Assembly: GCA_023630585.1 (NCBI GenBank)
Contig: CM042539.1
Coordinates: forward strand, 6,052,255-6,116,254
DNA length: 64,000 bases
Direction: 5' to 3'
DNA from: Cranoglanis bouderius
Taxonomy: Eukaryota; Chordata; Actinopteri; Siluriformes; Cranoglanididae
The notes under the pieces were generated by a model that was not told the DNA's origin, searched no databases, and saw nothing but the letters and a program-made list of their open reading frames with translations. Every line of letters begins with the position of its first letter. Position 1 is the first letter of the stretch. The position numbers and the translations under genes were made by a program. Shown piece by piece: positions 13,357-27,800 of this stretch.

Positions 13357-14390
13357 CATTATAGCAGCTACAAACAGTCGTTCCCTCAACAGTCTCTCTT
13401 TATTCTCTCTCTATTTACGTTGATAAGATTTTCAAAAACGCAGCTTGTCGTGTTACCGAGAAACCGCAAAGAAGCGTAAACTCCTCTGTCCTGAAGATGT
13501 CTGAAAACTTAAAGTTACAGCTTTACCTCTGACTGTTACAAAGCGCTGACACTGGAGACTCCTTCCATAAACGTTAAACAAACATCTCTTTTTCCAGAAA
13601 TCGTCACCATATCCGCGATTACAAACATTTTAAAAAATCTGTTTATGTGAAGCGCCCCTCCGTACGAGTCCCTAGCTGTGAATGAGCTGTTACTATAGAA
13701 ACGGTAACGTATTAGAACGAGCGCATTAATATTAACCTGTATAAAAGTCTCCAGTGTCAGCACTTTGTGACAATCAGAGGTAAAGCTGTAACTTTAAGTT
13801 TTACCATCTTCAGGACAGAGGAGTTTACGCTTCTTTGCGGTTTCTTTGTAACCGAATACGACAGTGTGGTTTTTTTTTTTTTTATAGTATTAACTTCAAG
13901 AGAGATAATAAAGAGAGGGCTGGTGAGGGAACGACTGTTAATAGCTGCTATAACGTAAGTGAGAACAGGAACTAACTTGCTTCTTGCTTCATGGATGTTC
14001 CACAACATTAAGTGTAACTGCAAACACGGTGTGTAGTCAAAATGTGATCTTTAATACATATAAATGGTTAGCGTTAGCAAATCGCTGCGGTATAGAAGGA
14101 ATAAAACACTTAAGGACATGGTTTTACGGGGAAACAGGAAATCAGATTCGGAGTGGTATTTTCCTATAACAGCACGCTACTTCCTCACATATTACATGCT
14201 GAATAGATGCCGGAGTCAGGAATGAATGAGGATGGTGGATGATGTTTTTACTTTTAAAAATTATTTAAAATACACTGTTTGTTTCTAAGACCCACTGCTG
14301 GACATTTAAGGGCCGCTTACTTTACATTGTTTATAGGCCTATTTTGAAGTACCAGAATGTACTGAATGAATATACAGAATGAATATTTTA

Positions 14391-14391
<1 letters not shown>

Positions 14392-14452
<61 letters not shown>
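14392..14452. repeat. (TTA)n microsatellite
   Basis: About 20 uninterrupted TTA units, 190 bases upstream of the HGD promoter motifs. Confidence 0.95.
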
Positions 14453-14454
<2 letters not shown>

Positions 14455-14639
14455 TTAAACACGATTTAACTTGTGAAGAAGTTATCCAGCTTTAATTCAT
14501 GCTTGAAAAAATTCTCATGAGACGTGACTGTGATCAAGTACTGCCCTGTTTGTCAGAGTTTATCTTGGCTACTGGTAAAGACTTTTGTTTGCACACCTCT
14601 GGACTGATCATCCAATCTCTCCACCCACCACAAAGCTGC

Positions 14640-14715
14640 TGACGTCACGCGCAGTCTGAGCTTAATTAAGTCCATATTGAGGGAAGTATAAATTCAGCCT
14701 CTCTCTCTCTCTCTG
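14640..14715 (+). promoter_or_regulatory. Likely HGD core promoter with CRE and TATA-like box
   Basis: A perfect TGACGTCA (cAMP response element) lies at 14640-14647. The palindrome CTTAATTAAG follows at 14661-14670 and TATAAAT at 14687-14693. A CT-repeat initiator region begins about 14700. The ATG is at 14870, leaving a 5' UTR of roughly 150 bases. A CRE would fit hormone-responsive liver expression, but that is inference. Confidence 0.55.
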
Positions 14716-14869
14716 TCTCTCTCATTCTCTCGCTTTCTCTCTCTCTTTCTGGAGCTGACGTGAGAGGTGGGACAAAGTCTCAGGCTGTTAAAACTACCTC
14801 CAGTTTTCTTTTCTTTTCCTTCTTTTATTTGTAAAGTTAAGCGTCTTTTCTTTTAAACAAGCGCGCGCG

Positions 14870-17800
14870 ATGGCCGGGCTGAAGGTGAGTCACGCGCCCG
14901 ATATAATAACACATAATATTGTTCTTCCACGGTGTCTGTTTGGTATTGTATATGATATGTGTGAAGGCTTTGGTAGGGGCGTTCCTGGTTAGCCAATCAG
15001 AACGCAGGAAAAACAGCCGCAGCCCAGATGTTGTCTGCTCGCTGAACTTTCATCTCAGTGCAGAAAGCAAAAGAGCGCATATGCTGTAAATATATACACA
15101 TATATATGTTAACACTTTAAAGTTGCATCGATTTAGTGAGTTTCTATAAAGTTTGCATGACGCAGAAAATCCCGTGCATTCGTTTTCATTTTTAATTTGT
15201 GCTAAAGATGTGTTATAAATAGTCTGGTGGAAGAAAAAACTTACAAAACATACAACTTTTAAAAAAAAAAATTATTTATTTATTTATTTATTTTTATAAC
15301 TATAACCATGTTATCGCAACATGTCCTGTATTCTAACTCCTCTGGTGCACTTTGTCCAGCCCCCTTCGCCACTGCAGATTCAGCATGACTCAGCTCAAAT
15401 TTATTGACCCCACTTCACCCCACTATTGAATCCCACATACCCTCTACAAATGTTGCGTTGTGTGCATATAATACTGTTTTCTCAACTTTACATTTCATTT
15501 CACTTTTTCTTTTTAGTACTTGAGCGGTTTTGGCAATGAGTTCACCTCAGAGGATCCACGCTGTCCTGGGGCTCTACCTGAAGGCCAGGTAACTCCCTTA
15601 ATCACAGTGCTTTTATTTAAAAAAGGGTAAAACACTTGCACATATTTTCCGCTGAGTGTCATCATGTCATGCATTTAGTGAAGATGGTCTACAAACATAG
15701 ACCCAATAAAGGTTCTAATCAGGTTCTAATCAGGCCCATCAAGTGACTTCTGAATCAGGGTTCTTGTAGTTCATAATGGAACTGGAAGAAAAGAAAAGCC
15801 ATAAACCAACCCAGTCTCTCAGAAAAAATGTTCGAAGCCTAAAATAATTACAGCCTAAAAACTATCCAAATGTTGAAAAGACCCACACTGTACCACATTA
15901 CCATCAAGGGGAGTGAATACTTATGTAAGACACTGTATAGTACATTTGGAAAACATTTCCTTTTATGGTAGTCTGCTCATCTGTTTTCTAAGTGATATAC
16001 AGTACTGTGCAAAAGTTTTAGGCATGTGCAAAGAAATGCTGTAGAGCAAAGATGGCTTCAAAATAATGAAATTAAATGTTTCTACATTAGAAAAATACAG
16101 TAAAGAGCAGTAAACAGTAGTAAATGAAACGAAGTCAATATTTGGTGTGACAAAAAAATAAAAATGAAAATAAAAATAGTAGTCTCCGGTACAGTTTGTG
16201 CAGTTTTATAAGGAAATGAGCTGTAAGTTTTATTGAGCATCTTGCAGAACCAGACACAGTTCTTCTGGAGACTTTGACTTTCGCACTCGCTTCTTATATT
16301 TACAGCAAAACCCAGCAGCCTTCACTGTGTTTTTTTGTCTGAAAAGTGTCTCTTATGTAATCTGCTGCTTTCTTTAATGACATACAAACATTTTTCTGTA
16401 ACATTTAATTTTGTGCTAGAAAACTAATGTTTGGGAATCTAAAATGTTTTTTGTACTGACTTGATAATGTAGAAGTCATAAAATAAAAAAAATCTATAAC
16501 AAAGTTTGTACTAAAAAAATAGGGTGCCTAAAACTTTTGCACAGTACTGTATGTTCAGTACATTTCTGTGTTCAGATAAATTCCAGTGAATGAACACATT
16601 TTAGAGGAGTTGTTGATGTGTTAATGGTCATTAACTTAATTTTTCTTTTTTTTGCTCCCGCCCACTTCACAATGGACGAAGTGTAACGTGGCCGTTACCG
16701 AAAATGAGTTTGATGCTCCTTGGTCTAGATCTAGATCTGAATTTCTGTCAAGATGCTTAGTGACAATATTTACTGTTAAAAGTAATATACAAATAAAATC
16801 AAATTTCTTATTTTTTTTCCCAGAACAATCCGCAGGTGTGTCCGTATGGACTGTATGCTGAGCAGCTCTCGGGCTCGGCCTTCACTTGCCCACGAGGAAC
16901 CAATAAGAGAAGGTATATCAAAAATATATTTTATGTTCAATGACTTGAATAATAAAGTGTTCAGTATGTTTCCTAACAATATACGTCTCAAAATATCCTA
17001 GGAATTTCTCCACCACTTTACCCTGATTAAAAACGCCATGGTGTATCAGTACACGTGAATATGTATATAGTACTTTGTCCGTCCTTAATAGCTAGCCAGT
17101 TAGATACGGATGGACTCAAGTGGGATTTCAGGATCAGTGTCTTGATTGATTTCCATCAGCAAAACTGTCTGAATATATAACATTACTACGCAACTAAGAT
17201 TTTGTTCATCACTAACATTAAGTAATTTAGCTAGCTAGATAAAAAGATTAGCAATACAGATTCTGCATCTAAAGGTTTTTAGCTACTATGTCATTTTACG
17301 GTAATTCAGTGGTTCGCGAAGTTTTCATGAATTTTTTGCGAACCTTGGCATTTTGGTTTCTCCTCGTTATTGGAAATCCATGTTTAATAAATGTTTCAGC
17401 ATACATTTGTGTTCGTTTTCATGACTTCTCTTGTTTCAGATCTTGAGTCAGATGTTAGCTCACTTGATATTGTCGAAGAACTAGCGGAGGTAGATGGATT
17501 TTTATTGCTGTGCTAGTATAGAGAAAAAGACTAAAATAGCACATACACTCATTTCAACGTCACGCGTTTGATGTGCAGGTGACTCCCAAAATGTAACATT
17601 TTAAAATGGCATCCCACACAAAAAAATCCAGCATCATAGTTACAGTAAGCAATATTCGTAATATTAGTTAGTAAAGTAAATGAATAAAACAGGAGAGGAG
17701 ATTGTGAGTTTCTCTCATGACACCATTTGTAAATCACGAGCCCCTGAGCTAATATTTTGCATATTGAACGTGTTTGGTTCAAAGGCTTGGAGCTTATTTT

Positions 17801-20800
17801 GTGACATGACAAACCGAGATTATTCATAGCCACACCCACAAATCAGTTCGAAGAAATTAGAAAGTATGTTTTAAATAGAAAAACGTGACTTTTTTTGCAC
17901 CATAAAAAATATTATCCAAACATCTGAAACAATGTAATCAGAGTCCACGAAAAGTTTAATTTAAGCGTGACTGCTTGTGAAATGTGATTTTCAGAGTGAA
18001 CGAAGTGCGTGTCCGTGTGCGTGTGTGATTACAGCTGGCTGTACCGTATCCTACCTTCTGTTCAGCACAAACCCTTCACTCCCATCACCTGTGGAAACCT
18101 GACTGATGACTGGAATGAAGTGGAACCTGATCCCAACCAGGTAATTAAAGCATATTTACATATCAGTAATTTAATAGTTTCAGGCTACACATTTTTGTAG
18201 TCAGTATGTTTTAATGGCTCTCTTTTTTCCTTATCTGAATTTTTCTAATCATGAAAGCTTCGTTGGATGCCATTTACCATTACTAAAGCGCTGGAGAAGA
18301 AGGTGGATTTTGTAGCGGTACGTTTCAGTCAAACACTTCCCTCTTGTGGTTCTGCCACACATCTGTGTGTGTGTGTGTGCTCAGGATTTAATTATTTTTG
18401 TTTTAGGGTATGCACACAATCTGTGGTGCTGGAGACTCGAAATCCCGCAATGGGCTCGCCATCCACATATATACCTGCAACACGTCTATGGTTGACAGGT
18501 CAGTGTTTACTGCATTTCTACCGTTCGGTTCATGATATCGTGATCATCCTGCAGTGTTTAGTGTTTAACTCTAACTGTGGCTCTGAACATCATGCATCAC
18601 TATAGATCTATGAATGTATTATTTGGCACTTAAATGGCACTTAGATGGAAGCATTTTCGGCATATTATTGTAACCTTTGACCAGTAAGTGGCGCTGTCAT
18701 GAAATTTGTTGCATAGCCTTAAGTCATGGTCCTGAAGCTGCCTACCAAGATTTGTGTCAGTGTGCAAGGTTGCTGCTGAGATACAACCTCACTCCTGTTT
18801 GGTGGCTTTGCCATCAGGTTTGTAGGAGGAGTAGCGAAAAATCAGTTTTTGACATAATCCAAGATGGTCGACAGGAAGTACACTTGAATTTCAGATGTTG
18901 GTGTGCGTTCACTTCAGCATACTCCAGGGACTTATAGGGGAAAAAGGATGCCTGGCTTTTAAATTTTGGACACACGGTTCAAAAGTTGACCACGTGTTTA
19001 AAAAATGACCATAAATGTACTTCCAAATTGGGCCCAAATTTGACCAGATTTGTCAGCACTTGGCCCAAATTTGGTCAGAATGGTCCTTAGACCCTCCCCA
19101 ATCAGTGTGCCAAATTTCACAACCTTTTACCAGACGGTTCTATGGGCTGCCATGGACACCCTAGTCAGAAGAAGAATAAGAAGAAGAACAAGAACAAGAA
19201 GAATAACAATAGAAAAACAATAGGGTGCCTACGCACCTTGGTGCTTGGCCCCCTAAAATATAAAAGTAAAACTACAGTACCAATAAAAGTATACTAATGC
19301 AGGGAAATAATAAAAGCTAATAAAATATATTTTTGGAGGTGCATTAAAACAAAAATATGCTTCTTTTTTTAATAAAAAAGTTTCATATGTAGAATATAGA
19401 AAAGGCTAGCACTCAGCGATCTTAAGACATGATGGACATTGGAACATTGTTTATCAGGTGTTCAGAGATGAATGAAGGTGCTAAACCATTAAGAGATTTA
19501 AAAACTAATAACACCATAGTATAATTAATTCTAAAGGAAACTGGAAACTAGTGAAATGATGCTAAAACTGCTAAAAATATGCTAACATGACTTTGTTTTC
19601 TAGTATGGGTTAATATCCTTGCTGCTCTAATAGTAGAAATTCCTCTGAGTAATGCATTACAATAAATATTCTAAAGCTCAATAACTTATCAATAATAAAT
19701 GATATGAGCTTGAATTTAATTTCATTTAATTAAATAAAAAAAATCCCTCACCTTTGGTGCTTGGACCCCTAATAAACAGTGGCAAAATAGATGTTAATAT
19801 GATGCAAAGCATTTTAAATCTATTTCAAATACACACAGTTTTGTTGGTGGAAGGTTTCAGGGATTAAAAATCTCTTATACGTGTACATTTCAATATAAAT
19901 AGCTGGATTATGTTATTAAAATGAATCGGACATTGAAAGATGTTCCTAGCTACAGAATGTCCCTTATACAGAAATATTAGAAATAACACAAAAATCACAC
20001 AACTGTTTTCATTTCTAGGTGCTTCCAGAACTCGGATGGGGATTTCCTCATCGGTAAGTTCCCATAATGCAATTGTGTTTCCTTTATTGAAGCTACGATC
20101 GCTTATGGACCTAAAATGGCTTCTTTTTCTTCTTCTTCTTCTTCATTGCTGGATGATACAGCGATGGGTCTCATGTTAATCCTGACTTTTGTGCGATGTT
20201 TGTTTTAGTGCCACAACAAGGTGAAATCTTGGTCACCACTGAGTTCGGGAAGATGATGGTGGAGCCGAATGAGATCTGCGTCATTCAGGTGGGTCAGATT
20301 AAAAAATAAAAAATGTACAATAACCTGGTTGCATAAGTATGCACACCCCTAAACTAATACTTAGTTGAAGCACCTTTAGATTTGATCACAGCATTCAGTC
20401 TTTTTGGGTAAGAGTCAATCAGTGTGTAACATTTTGACTTAGCAATATTTTGCCATTCTTCCTCGTAAAAGCATTCTAACTCTGTCAGATTGGCCGGGCA
20501 TCTCCTGTACACAGCCCTCTTCAGGTCACCACACAGATCTTTGATCGGATTTAGGTCTGAACTCTGACTGGGCCATTCCAAAACCTTGAACTTGTTTTGC
20601 TGAAGCCATTCCTTTGTTGATCTGGAGGTTTGCTTCAGGTCGTTGTTGTGCTGAAAGGTGAAATTCCTCTTCATCTTAAGTGCTACAGGAAAATCCTATA
20701 GGAACAGCTGGACTTTATTTGGGGGTTAATCAGCCACTTTAATTGATGGCAGGTGTAAACTAATTACTATTTAACAGGAGTTTGAATGTGATTGGTTGAT

Positions 20801-23800
20801 TCTGAACACTGCCACATTCCCAATTATAAAAGGATGTGCACACTTATGCAAGCTGGGTATTGGAAGTCTTTTTTTTCTTTTTTTTTTTCCAAAAACATTT
20901 CTGGGTGTTTGTTACTTCATATTTATATGTTGCAATTTCACAATAAAGATAGAAAAGGTTCTGACATGATTTAACTTCTCATGTTAACAGGGGTTTGTTG
21001 ACTGTTTATAGCCATTGTATAATGAATGTGCTCGTTCTAATAGTAACAGCTCGTAATAAACGGATCAAAGAAATCGTCGATATGGTAAAGTTTCTGTGAT
21101 TTATTTAACATAGCACTTTGTAACAGTCAGAGCGAAAGCTTTAAGATTAACTCGAAGTTTTCCGACATCTTCAGGACAGGCAAGCATGACAAGCTATGTT
21201 TTTTTTTGTGTCTAATTCTTCGAGAGAGAGAGAATAAAGAGAGGCTGGTGAGGGAACAACTGTTTATAGCTGCTATAACGTAAGTGAGAACAGGAAGTAA
21301 CTTGTTTCATGGACGTCCCACAACATTAAATGTAACGATAAATGGATAAAAGGTACAACAGCACGTTCTCTAATAAATAAAAATAGTAATAGCTAGCAAA
21401 TTGATGTGGTGTAAGAAAAATGAAACACCGCCATGTTCTATTCTTCTAATAACGTCTTTACAAACATTAGTTCATTCTTATATACTCTTTGTTATGCTGT
21501 AGCATGGGATACGTTTCAGCGTGGATGTGTTTGGTGAGACCAGAGGTTACATCCTGGAGGTCTATGGTGCTCACTTCGAGCTGCCGGACCTCGGACCCAT
21601 AGGTATCACTTCCATCCTGTGATTCTTTTTCTGTGACTATAATATTTTCTTTAGAAGTTTACTAATATTTCCTGTACTGTATTTCAGGAGCTAATGGACT
21701 CGCTAATCCCAGAGACTTCCTGACTCCTGTGGCTTGGTTTGAAGATCGCACCGTAGGCAGCGGTTACACCGTCATCAACAAGTACCAGGGGAAGCTCTTT
21801 TCCTGTCAGCAGGTACATTACTGGTATAACATCAGTTGTGGTAGTTAAGGGGTTAAAATTCTGTACTCGTGACCAAAATGTTAAGCCTCATTAACACTTA
21901 ACTTCAACGAGCAAGACTTTATTTTTAAATCAGGCCCCACAGGCAAAAACATAAATTCTGCTTCCAGTTGTTTTTTAAAAATATTTTGATATTTTTAGAT
22001 CTTTTAGCATCAGTATCTGTATCAGTAACTTTCATACGTCTGCAGTATGGAAAAAGAAATGAACAGTTATTTTAAAATGTTTCATGTGTATAATTTTACC
22101 CCCTTCAATAAATATAAGTAAGTTTGCATTTTTTTTTCAGATAGACATGTAGGTGTTATTAATGTTCAATGGTTAATTTCCTGAAATATATCATTATGTA
22201 GTCCATACAACTATACACTGCCCTCCACTCATATCGGCACACTTGGTAAATATGAGCAAAGAAGGCTGTGAAAAATTGTCTTTATTGTTTAACCTTTTGA
22301 TCTTTTGTTCAACAAATTCACAAAAATACTCTGCTCTCATGGATATCAAACAATTGCAAACACAACACAGGTTTATAAAAAATAAAAAAAAAACAACTTT
22401 GTTAATTATATGTGTGCAACAATTAATGGCACCCCTATGAATCCATATGAGAAAAATAGATTTGAAGTATATTCCCATTGATATTTTTAATTTTTTTTTA
22501 GTACACCTGGGTGACTAGGAACAGGAAATTGTTCAACCATGACTTCCTGTTTCACAGGGGTATAAATATGAGGTAACACATAGGTTAAATTCCCTTAGTC
22601 ATTCATAACAATGTGTAAGACCAAGGAATATAGCTGTGATGTGCAGCAAAAGGTTGTTGAACTTCATAAAATGGGAAGTGGCTATAAGAAAATAGCACAA
22701 GCATTGAAAATGTCCATTTCCACCATCAGGGCAATAATTAAGAAGATCCAGTCAACTGTAAATGTTATGAATAAAAAAAAAATCACCAAGATCACCTGGA
22801 ATTTTATTGGTTACTGATGTTATGTTTGCTGGCCTTTTTCTTAAAAAGAAGGAATGTGAGAAAGAAAGAAAGGAAGAAAGAGTGTGAGGTAAGCCAATAG
22901 AAATAAATCATTTCCAAAGTATGGAAACGAGAAGAAAAAGCAAGAGAGAACGTGAAAGAAAGAGAATGAAATAAAGAAGAGAAATGAAAAAAAATGCAAT
23001 GTTTGGAAAAGAAAAAGAGAAAGAAGGAGAAAGGTAGAAAAAAAACTAGTCAGAAAAGAAGGAGAAAACGAACGAAGGAACGATGCGAGTTTAAATCTGC
23101 TGATTGGTCGGCTGTGAACCGTACTGTGACATCATCAGGGTCAGTTTGGATAAAAAAATAGACATTCAGACAACAAAAAACTCAACGTAACTTTAAACTT
23201 AAATATGTTTTATCATAACTTTATCTAAACCACACAGATTTTTAAATTCTTGCTAAAAATATTTGAAAAACAGTTTGAGTTGAATTCTAATAATTCTAAT
23301 ATATGATGTAATTAATTAGAAAACACGAGTTAATTAATGACATCATCAGTGACGTCATCAGTGATGTCATAAGTGACGAAAGGAATTCAAACTGAAACTT
23401 TAAACTTAAAAACGAAAGAAATATTTATTAAATAATTAGTAGATTTCATCATAATCACTTATATTTTTAAAAACATTCATTTTATTAATATTAATATTCA
23501 TTTATTTAAAAAAATTAAGAGTAGATTTCTTGATTCTCAAAAATATTTGAAATGGGGTTCAAGTTTACTTATCGTAATTGTAATATATTTATATGATATA
23601 ATTAATACTAACACGTTTTAATAATTCTAAGAATAATAAGAAAAACCTGTCTATAAATCTGATGCAAATTTATAGAATTTCTAGAAATCACCTGGTACAA
23701 AAAAGAATGATTTTGCTTCTTATTCTTATTCATATTATTCACATTATCTGTTATTTTCCCAACAATAGAATCGTTATATATTGTGATAAAGGATCAGCGA

Positions 23801-24070
23801 GCTCCCGTCTTCACTAATCCTTAGGTTTATAATTACGTTTAATTAGAGGACATCAGAATTGTCAGCATCTTCACTGCATAAATCTTTCCATCTGGAAACT
23901 ATTTCCTGAGTTGAGCGTTCGTTTCAATGTATTTTCCTCGGAAATGATTTCCCCGAGTTTCCTGTGGCGTGTGTAATTGGATCGATGTGCGACAGGAGAA
24001 ATTTATTTACCATCAGAGGAATTCAATTGTTCTTCATTACGATACTACATCAGATATTATGACGTGGGAG

Positions 24071-24116
<46 letters not shown>

Positions 24117-24468
24117 GTTTGTGAGGCAGAACTCGTCCGCTATCTCTCCTTCCTGAAACGTATACGAGGTTGTTGGCCGCCGTCTGGAGGGAGACGCTTC
24201 TGTCTCGTCCTGCTGTTCTGATCTCCAGCTGAGTGCTGAAATTGCTCGAATTAACTTATTATTTGCTTGACTGGGCCAATCTGTTTGTGTTTTGTGTGTA
24301 TGAGTGTTTTTTTCTCTGTTTTAATCAAGTCTGGTGGAGTTATCCTGCAAGCAGTAATGTCTGTGAGATTACAAACCTCAGGGTCCAGGAAGCTCCCAGG
24401 GTGTGAGGAGAGAATGTCTTTGTGAGAATGTATGTAACTGTATAAAAATAAATAAGGAAAAAATAAGA

Positions 24469-24551
<83 letters not shown>

Positions 24552-24816
24552 CTCTTTAAGTGTGTATCTTTTTGAGTTTGTGCTTTAAGTTTCTTCTCTC
24601 TCTCTCTCTCTCTCTCACTCTCTGTGTGTGTGTGTGTGTGTGCGTGTGTGTGTGTGTGTGTGTGCACATGTGTGTGTGTGAGTGAGAGAGAAGTATGAGG
24701 GTCAGGACTGCAGGTAGTCTTGGCTGTAATGAATTATATTGATTTTACAGCCACAATTCACCGTCTCTTCACGACAACATTTTCAACAGAGGACTTTATA
24801 AAATTGCTGGGTTTCT

Positions 24817-24851
<35 letters not shown>

Positions 24852-27800
24852 TTTTCTTTTTAACAATCACAATGAAGAAATATCTCCACTATAAAACCAC
24901 TTCACAATTTCATTCCTGGCAGGAAAATGGGAGAAGTTTGTAAAAATAAAAAAATAAAATAAATAAAGAACAGAAAAAGAAAGTTTTACTCAGAGAATTA
25001 ACTGGATGTGTTAAGAAACATAAAGTAACAACTGTTTAAAATGTTTTAAAACCATAATACAGTAACCTGGAATCCAAGAGGAGCAACATAATGAAATATA
25101 ATGTTTATGTTATGTTTATGTTTATAATTACTGTATATATAAAACTTTGTGGAACATGCTAAAAAGAAAAAAGAATGAAGGAAGGAAGGAAAGCAAGAAA
25201 GGGGGAAGGATAAATAAAAAAGAGGAAAAAGATAAAAAGGAAAATCAAAAATTAAGAGCAAGAAAATGCAAGAAAAGCAGAAAGAAATAATGAAAGGGTG
25301 AGAGGAAGAAAGCGAAAGTAGAAACTCATGGAAAGAAAGAAAGAAATGGTAAAAAAGAGGAAGAAAACAAAATGAAGCACAGGAAGAAACTGGGAGAAAG
25401 AAAAAGAAAGAAAGAAGAGAAAAAGGACTAAGAAAATATTAAGAGCAGGAAAATGTAAGGAAAGAAAGAAAGAAAGAACGAAACAAAGAAAAAGTGTGAG
25501 AGACGCCAACAGAAACAAAGACAGATGAAAACGAGGAAACAATGTTAAAATGTTTTTTTCCTTTTTTTAACAATCACAGTGAAGAAAAATAAAAGGAGTT
25601 TGTAAACAGTGTAACTGTGGATGTGTTAGAAAAATAACCAGAGGAATAAAAGTTCATGATGTTGGTCGTTTCTGTTATGACGCGCTGTAAATGGAGGCCA
25701 TGTTAATGTTCTGTGTGTGTAAATACTCTTGTTTTGCAGGACTTTTCACCCTTTAACGTGGTGGCATGGCACGGAAACTACGCTCCTTACAAATACAACC
25801 TGGAGAACTTCATGGTCATCAACTGTGTGGCGTTCGATCACGCTGTGAGTATAATACGTTCACAGATACAGATCACTACAGCGGTGTCAAACATACAGCA
25901 GGTCTGATAGAGGGGGAGTCAAATTAAAATCTTAAAAATGTGGTATAAATTGAATCTAATATTTTTTTCTAGAGGAATCCGGACAGTGCTGGAGCACTTT
26001 ACTGAATGAAATGGAGATTGTGTAGAAACTAGTTGTTAGACCTATCTGCAATAAACAATGCAAAATAAAAATATACTAGAAGAGAAAGTAAAATGGAGAC
26101 AAAAAGAGAGACAAAATGTCCTCTCACAGAAGCAGAATAAAGACACAAATGTAAGACACGAATGAACAGGTTCTGTTTCTCATAAAATGGTGGACGCCAA
26201 TACCAGTGTTTGTTGCTGGAATTAGAATATATTCCTATAGACTCATTTTTCATTTGACTCACCCTAATTAAGTCTTGTGGACAGGAATTGAATGGAAAGA
26301 TTTGAAAAAACTGTGAGTCTCTGTTATTCCACTAGGGGACAGTAAACTCAACTACTGACAAAACTTGCACATGATTTGTAATTCTCCATTAGCAAGCTTA
26401 ATATAACGAAAGCATCCATCTCTCTACTCAATTGTCAGTAAATTACCTTTGACTAAAGCTCTTAACATGAAATTGAGTTTATTTACTTTACACTAGTGAT
26501 CACCAACCCTGTTCCTGGAGATCTACCTTCCTGAAGATTTTAGCTCCAACCATAATCATGGCCACCCGACCATCTAATCACTGCCTTAAGAAATTCTTGA
26601 TCAGCTAAAACAGGTGTGTTAGATTTTGGATGGAGATGAAACCTGCAGGATGGTAGATCTTCAGGAACAGGGGTTTTGACAACTGGTTTACACCAATCAA
26701 CGTAGACACACAATAGCTGGTCACTGTTTTGAGAACGTAAATACATCATGAACTCCTGATCACAGATGTTAGCTGGCTCGCATGGATGCATCCACGTGTT
26801 TCCCACTGTGTAGCTAGAAAATGCTTGGAAATGACGTAATCCTGAGCATTATGGAGTGAACAAACCTACAAACAGCAATCATTGTTGCGAATGTCTATAG
26901 TGCTCTCGCTTGTCTATGATTCGCTTTATTAGTTTGTCAGTAATTCTGAAGGAATATAGTCTAACTCCAGCAACACACACACACACTGGTATTGGAGTCC
27001 ACCATTTTAGGAGAAGCAGAACCTGTTTATTATTTGTGTCTTGCCTTTGTGTCTTTATTAGGCTTCTGTGAGAGGACATTTTGTCTCTGTGGTTTCCTTA
27101 ATGTCCTCCACTTTATTTTCTCCTCTAGTCTAATGTATAGTATATTCAATCCCAAGGTTTGCAATATCTTCAACTCTGTCTGCTCTGCTCCCTGTCAAGT
27201 TTTAAATACATATTTCCATTTCCATTTATGGCGTGTAGGAGATGCCGTTATCCAGAAGAACTTACAGAAGTAGTTTGTAGTCTTTGTCAAAATCATCTCC
27301 TCGTGCTAGTTCACTAAGAGATCCAGCAGTATAAAAATCCTGATGGGGGAGGTTAGTACAACAGACCAGATCTTTCTGATGTTGTAAACTAATGGAGAGG
27401 AGAAACCTGCATGACTGAATCAGTTTAGCGATGTGAGGTGAGAAGGATGTTCTGGTCGGTTGTCCAGGACTAACCCCAAGGTTGCATGAAGTAACAGATG
27501 CTGAGCTCTGAGAGTTGTTTCAGCTGATGAGCCGCCGTTCAAGATGAGACATCTTTATCTTTTTTTTCTTTTCTTTTTATTTTTTATTTTTGTGGGTTTC
27601 ATTTTAAAAGACAAAAGACCTACAACACCAGGTGCTTTGTGTGGGACTTGGTAGTGTTGTGGTAAAATTCTCTGGTAAAACCTTCTAAGCTCAGTGGTTG
27701 CCGGTTCAAATCTGGCTTGTCTCTGCACTTGGTGTGTTGAGAGGGTGTGGTGAAAAGGGTCTCTCAAGAAAGTCATGCTTGAAGAACCCCAAAAAAGTGT

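Larger units (their letters stand above)
11580..14180. repeat. R1 repeat, folded-back copy interrupted by a Tc1-like element
   Basis: The minus-orientation half runs 11580-11785 and resumes at 13357-13740. A plus-orientation half runs 13741-14180. The two halves are inverted copies of the same R1 sequence: CTTTACCTCTGACTGTTACA near 13523, mirrored by a GAGGTAAAGCTGTAA stretch near 13777. R1 is a noncoding dispersed repeat seen at ten other places here. The Tc1-like element (11786-13356) split the left half at TA. Confidence 0.8.

Noticed and set aside
24251..24667. 138-codon open frame on the minus strand
   Set aside because: Mostly translated CA and TC microsatellites (poly-CV and HT runs).
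27645..27715. Possible tRNA gene
   Set aside because: A and B boxes are present but the arms do not pair properly; a SINE head fits better.
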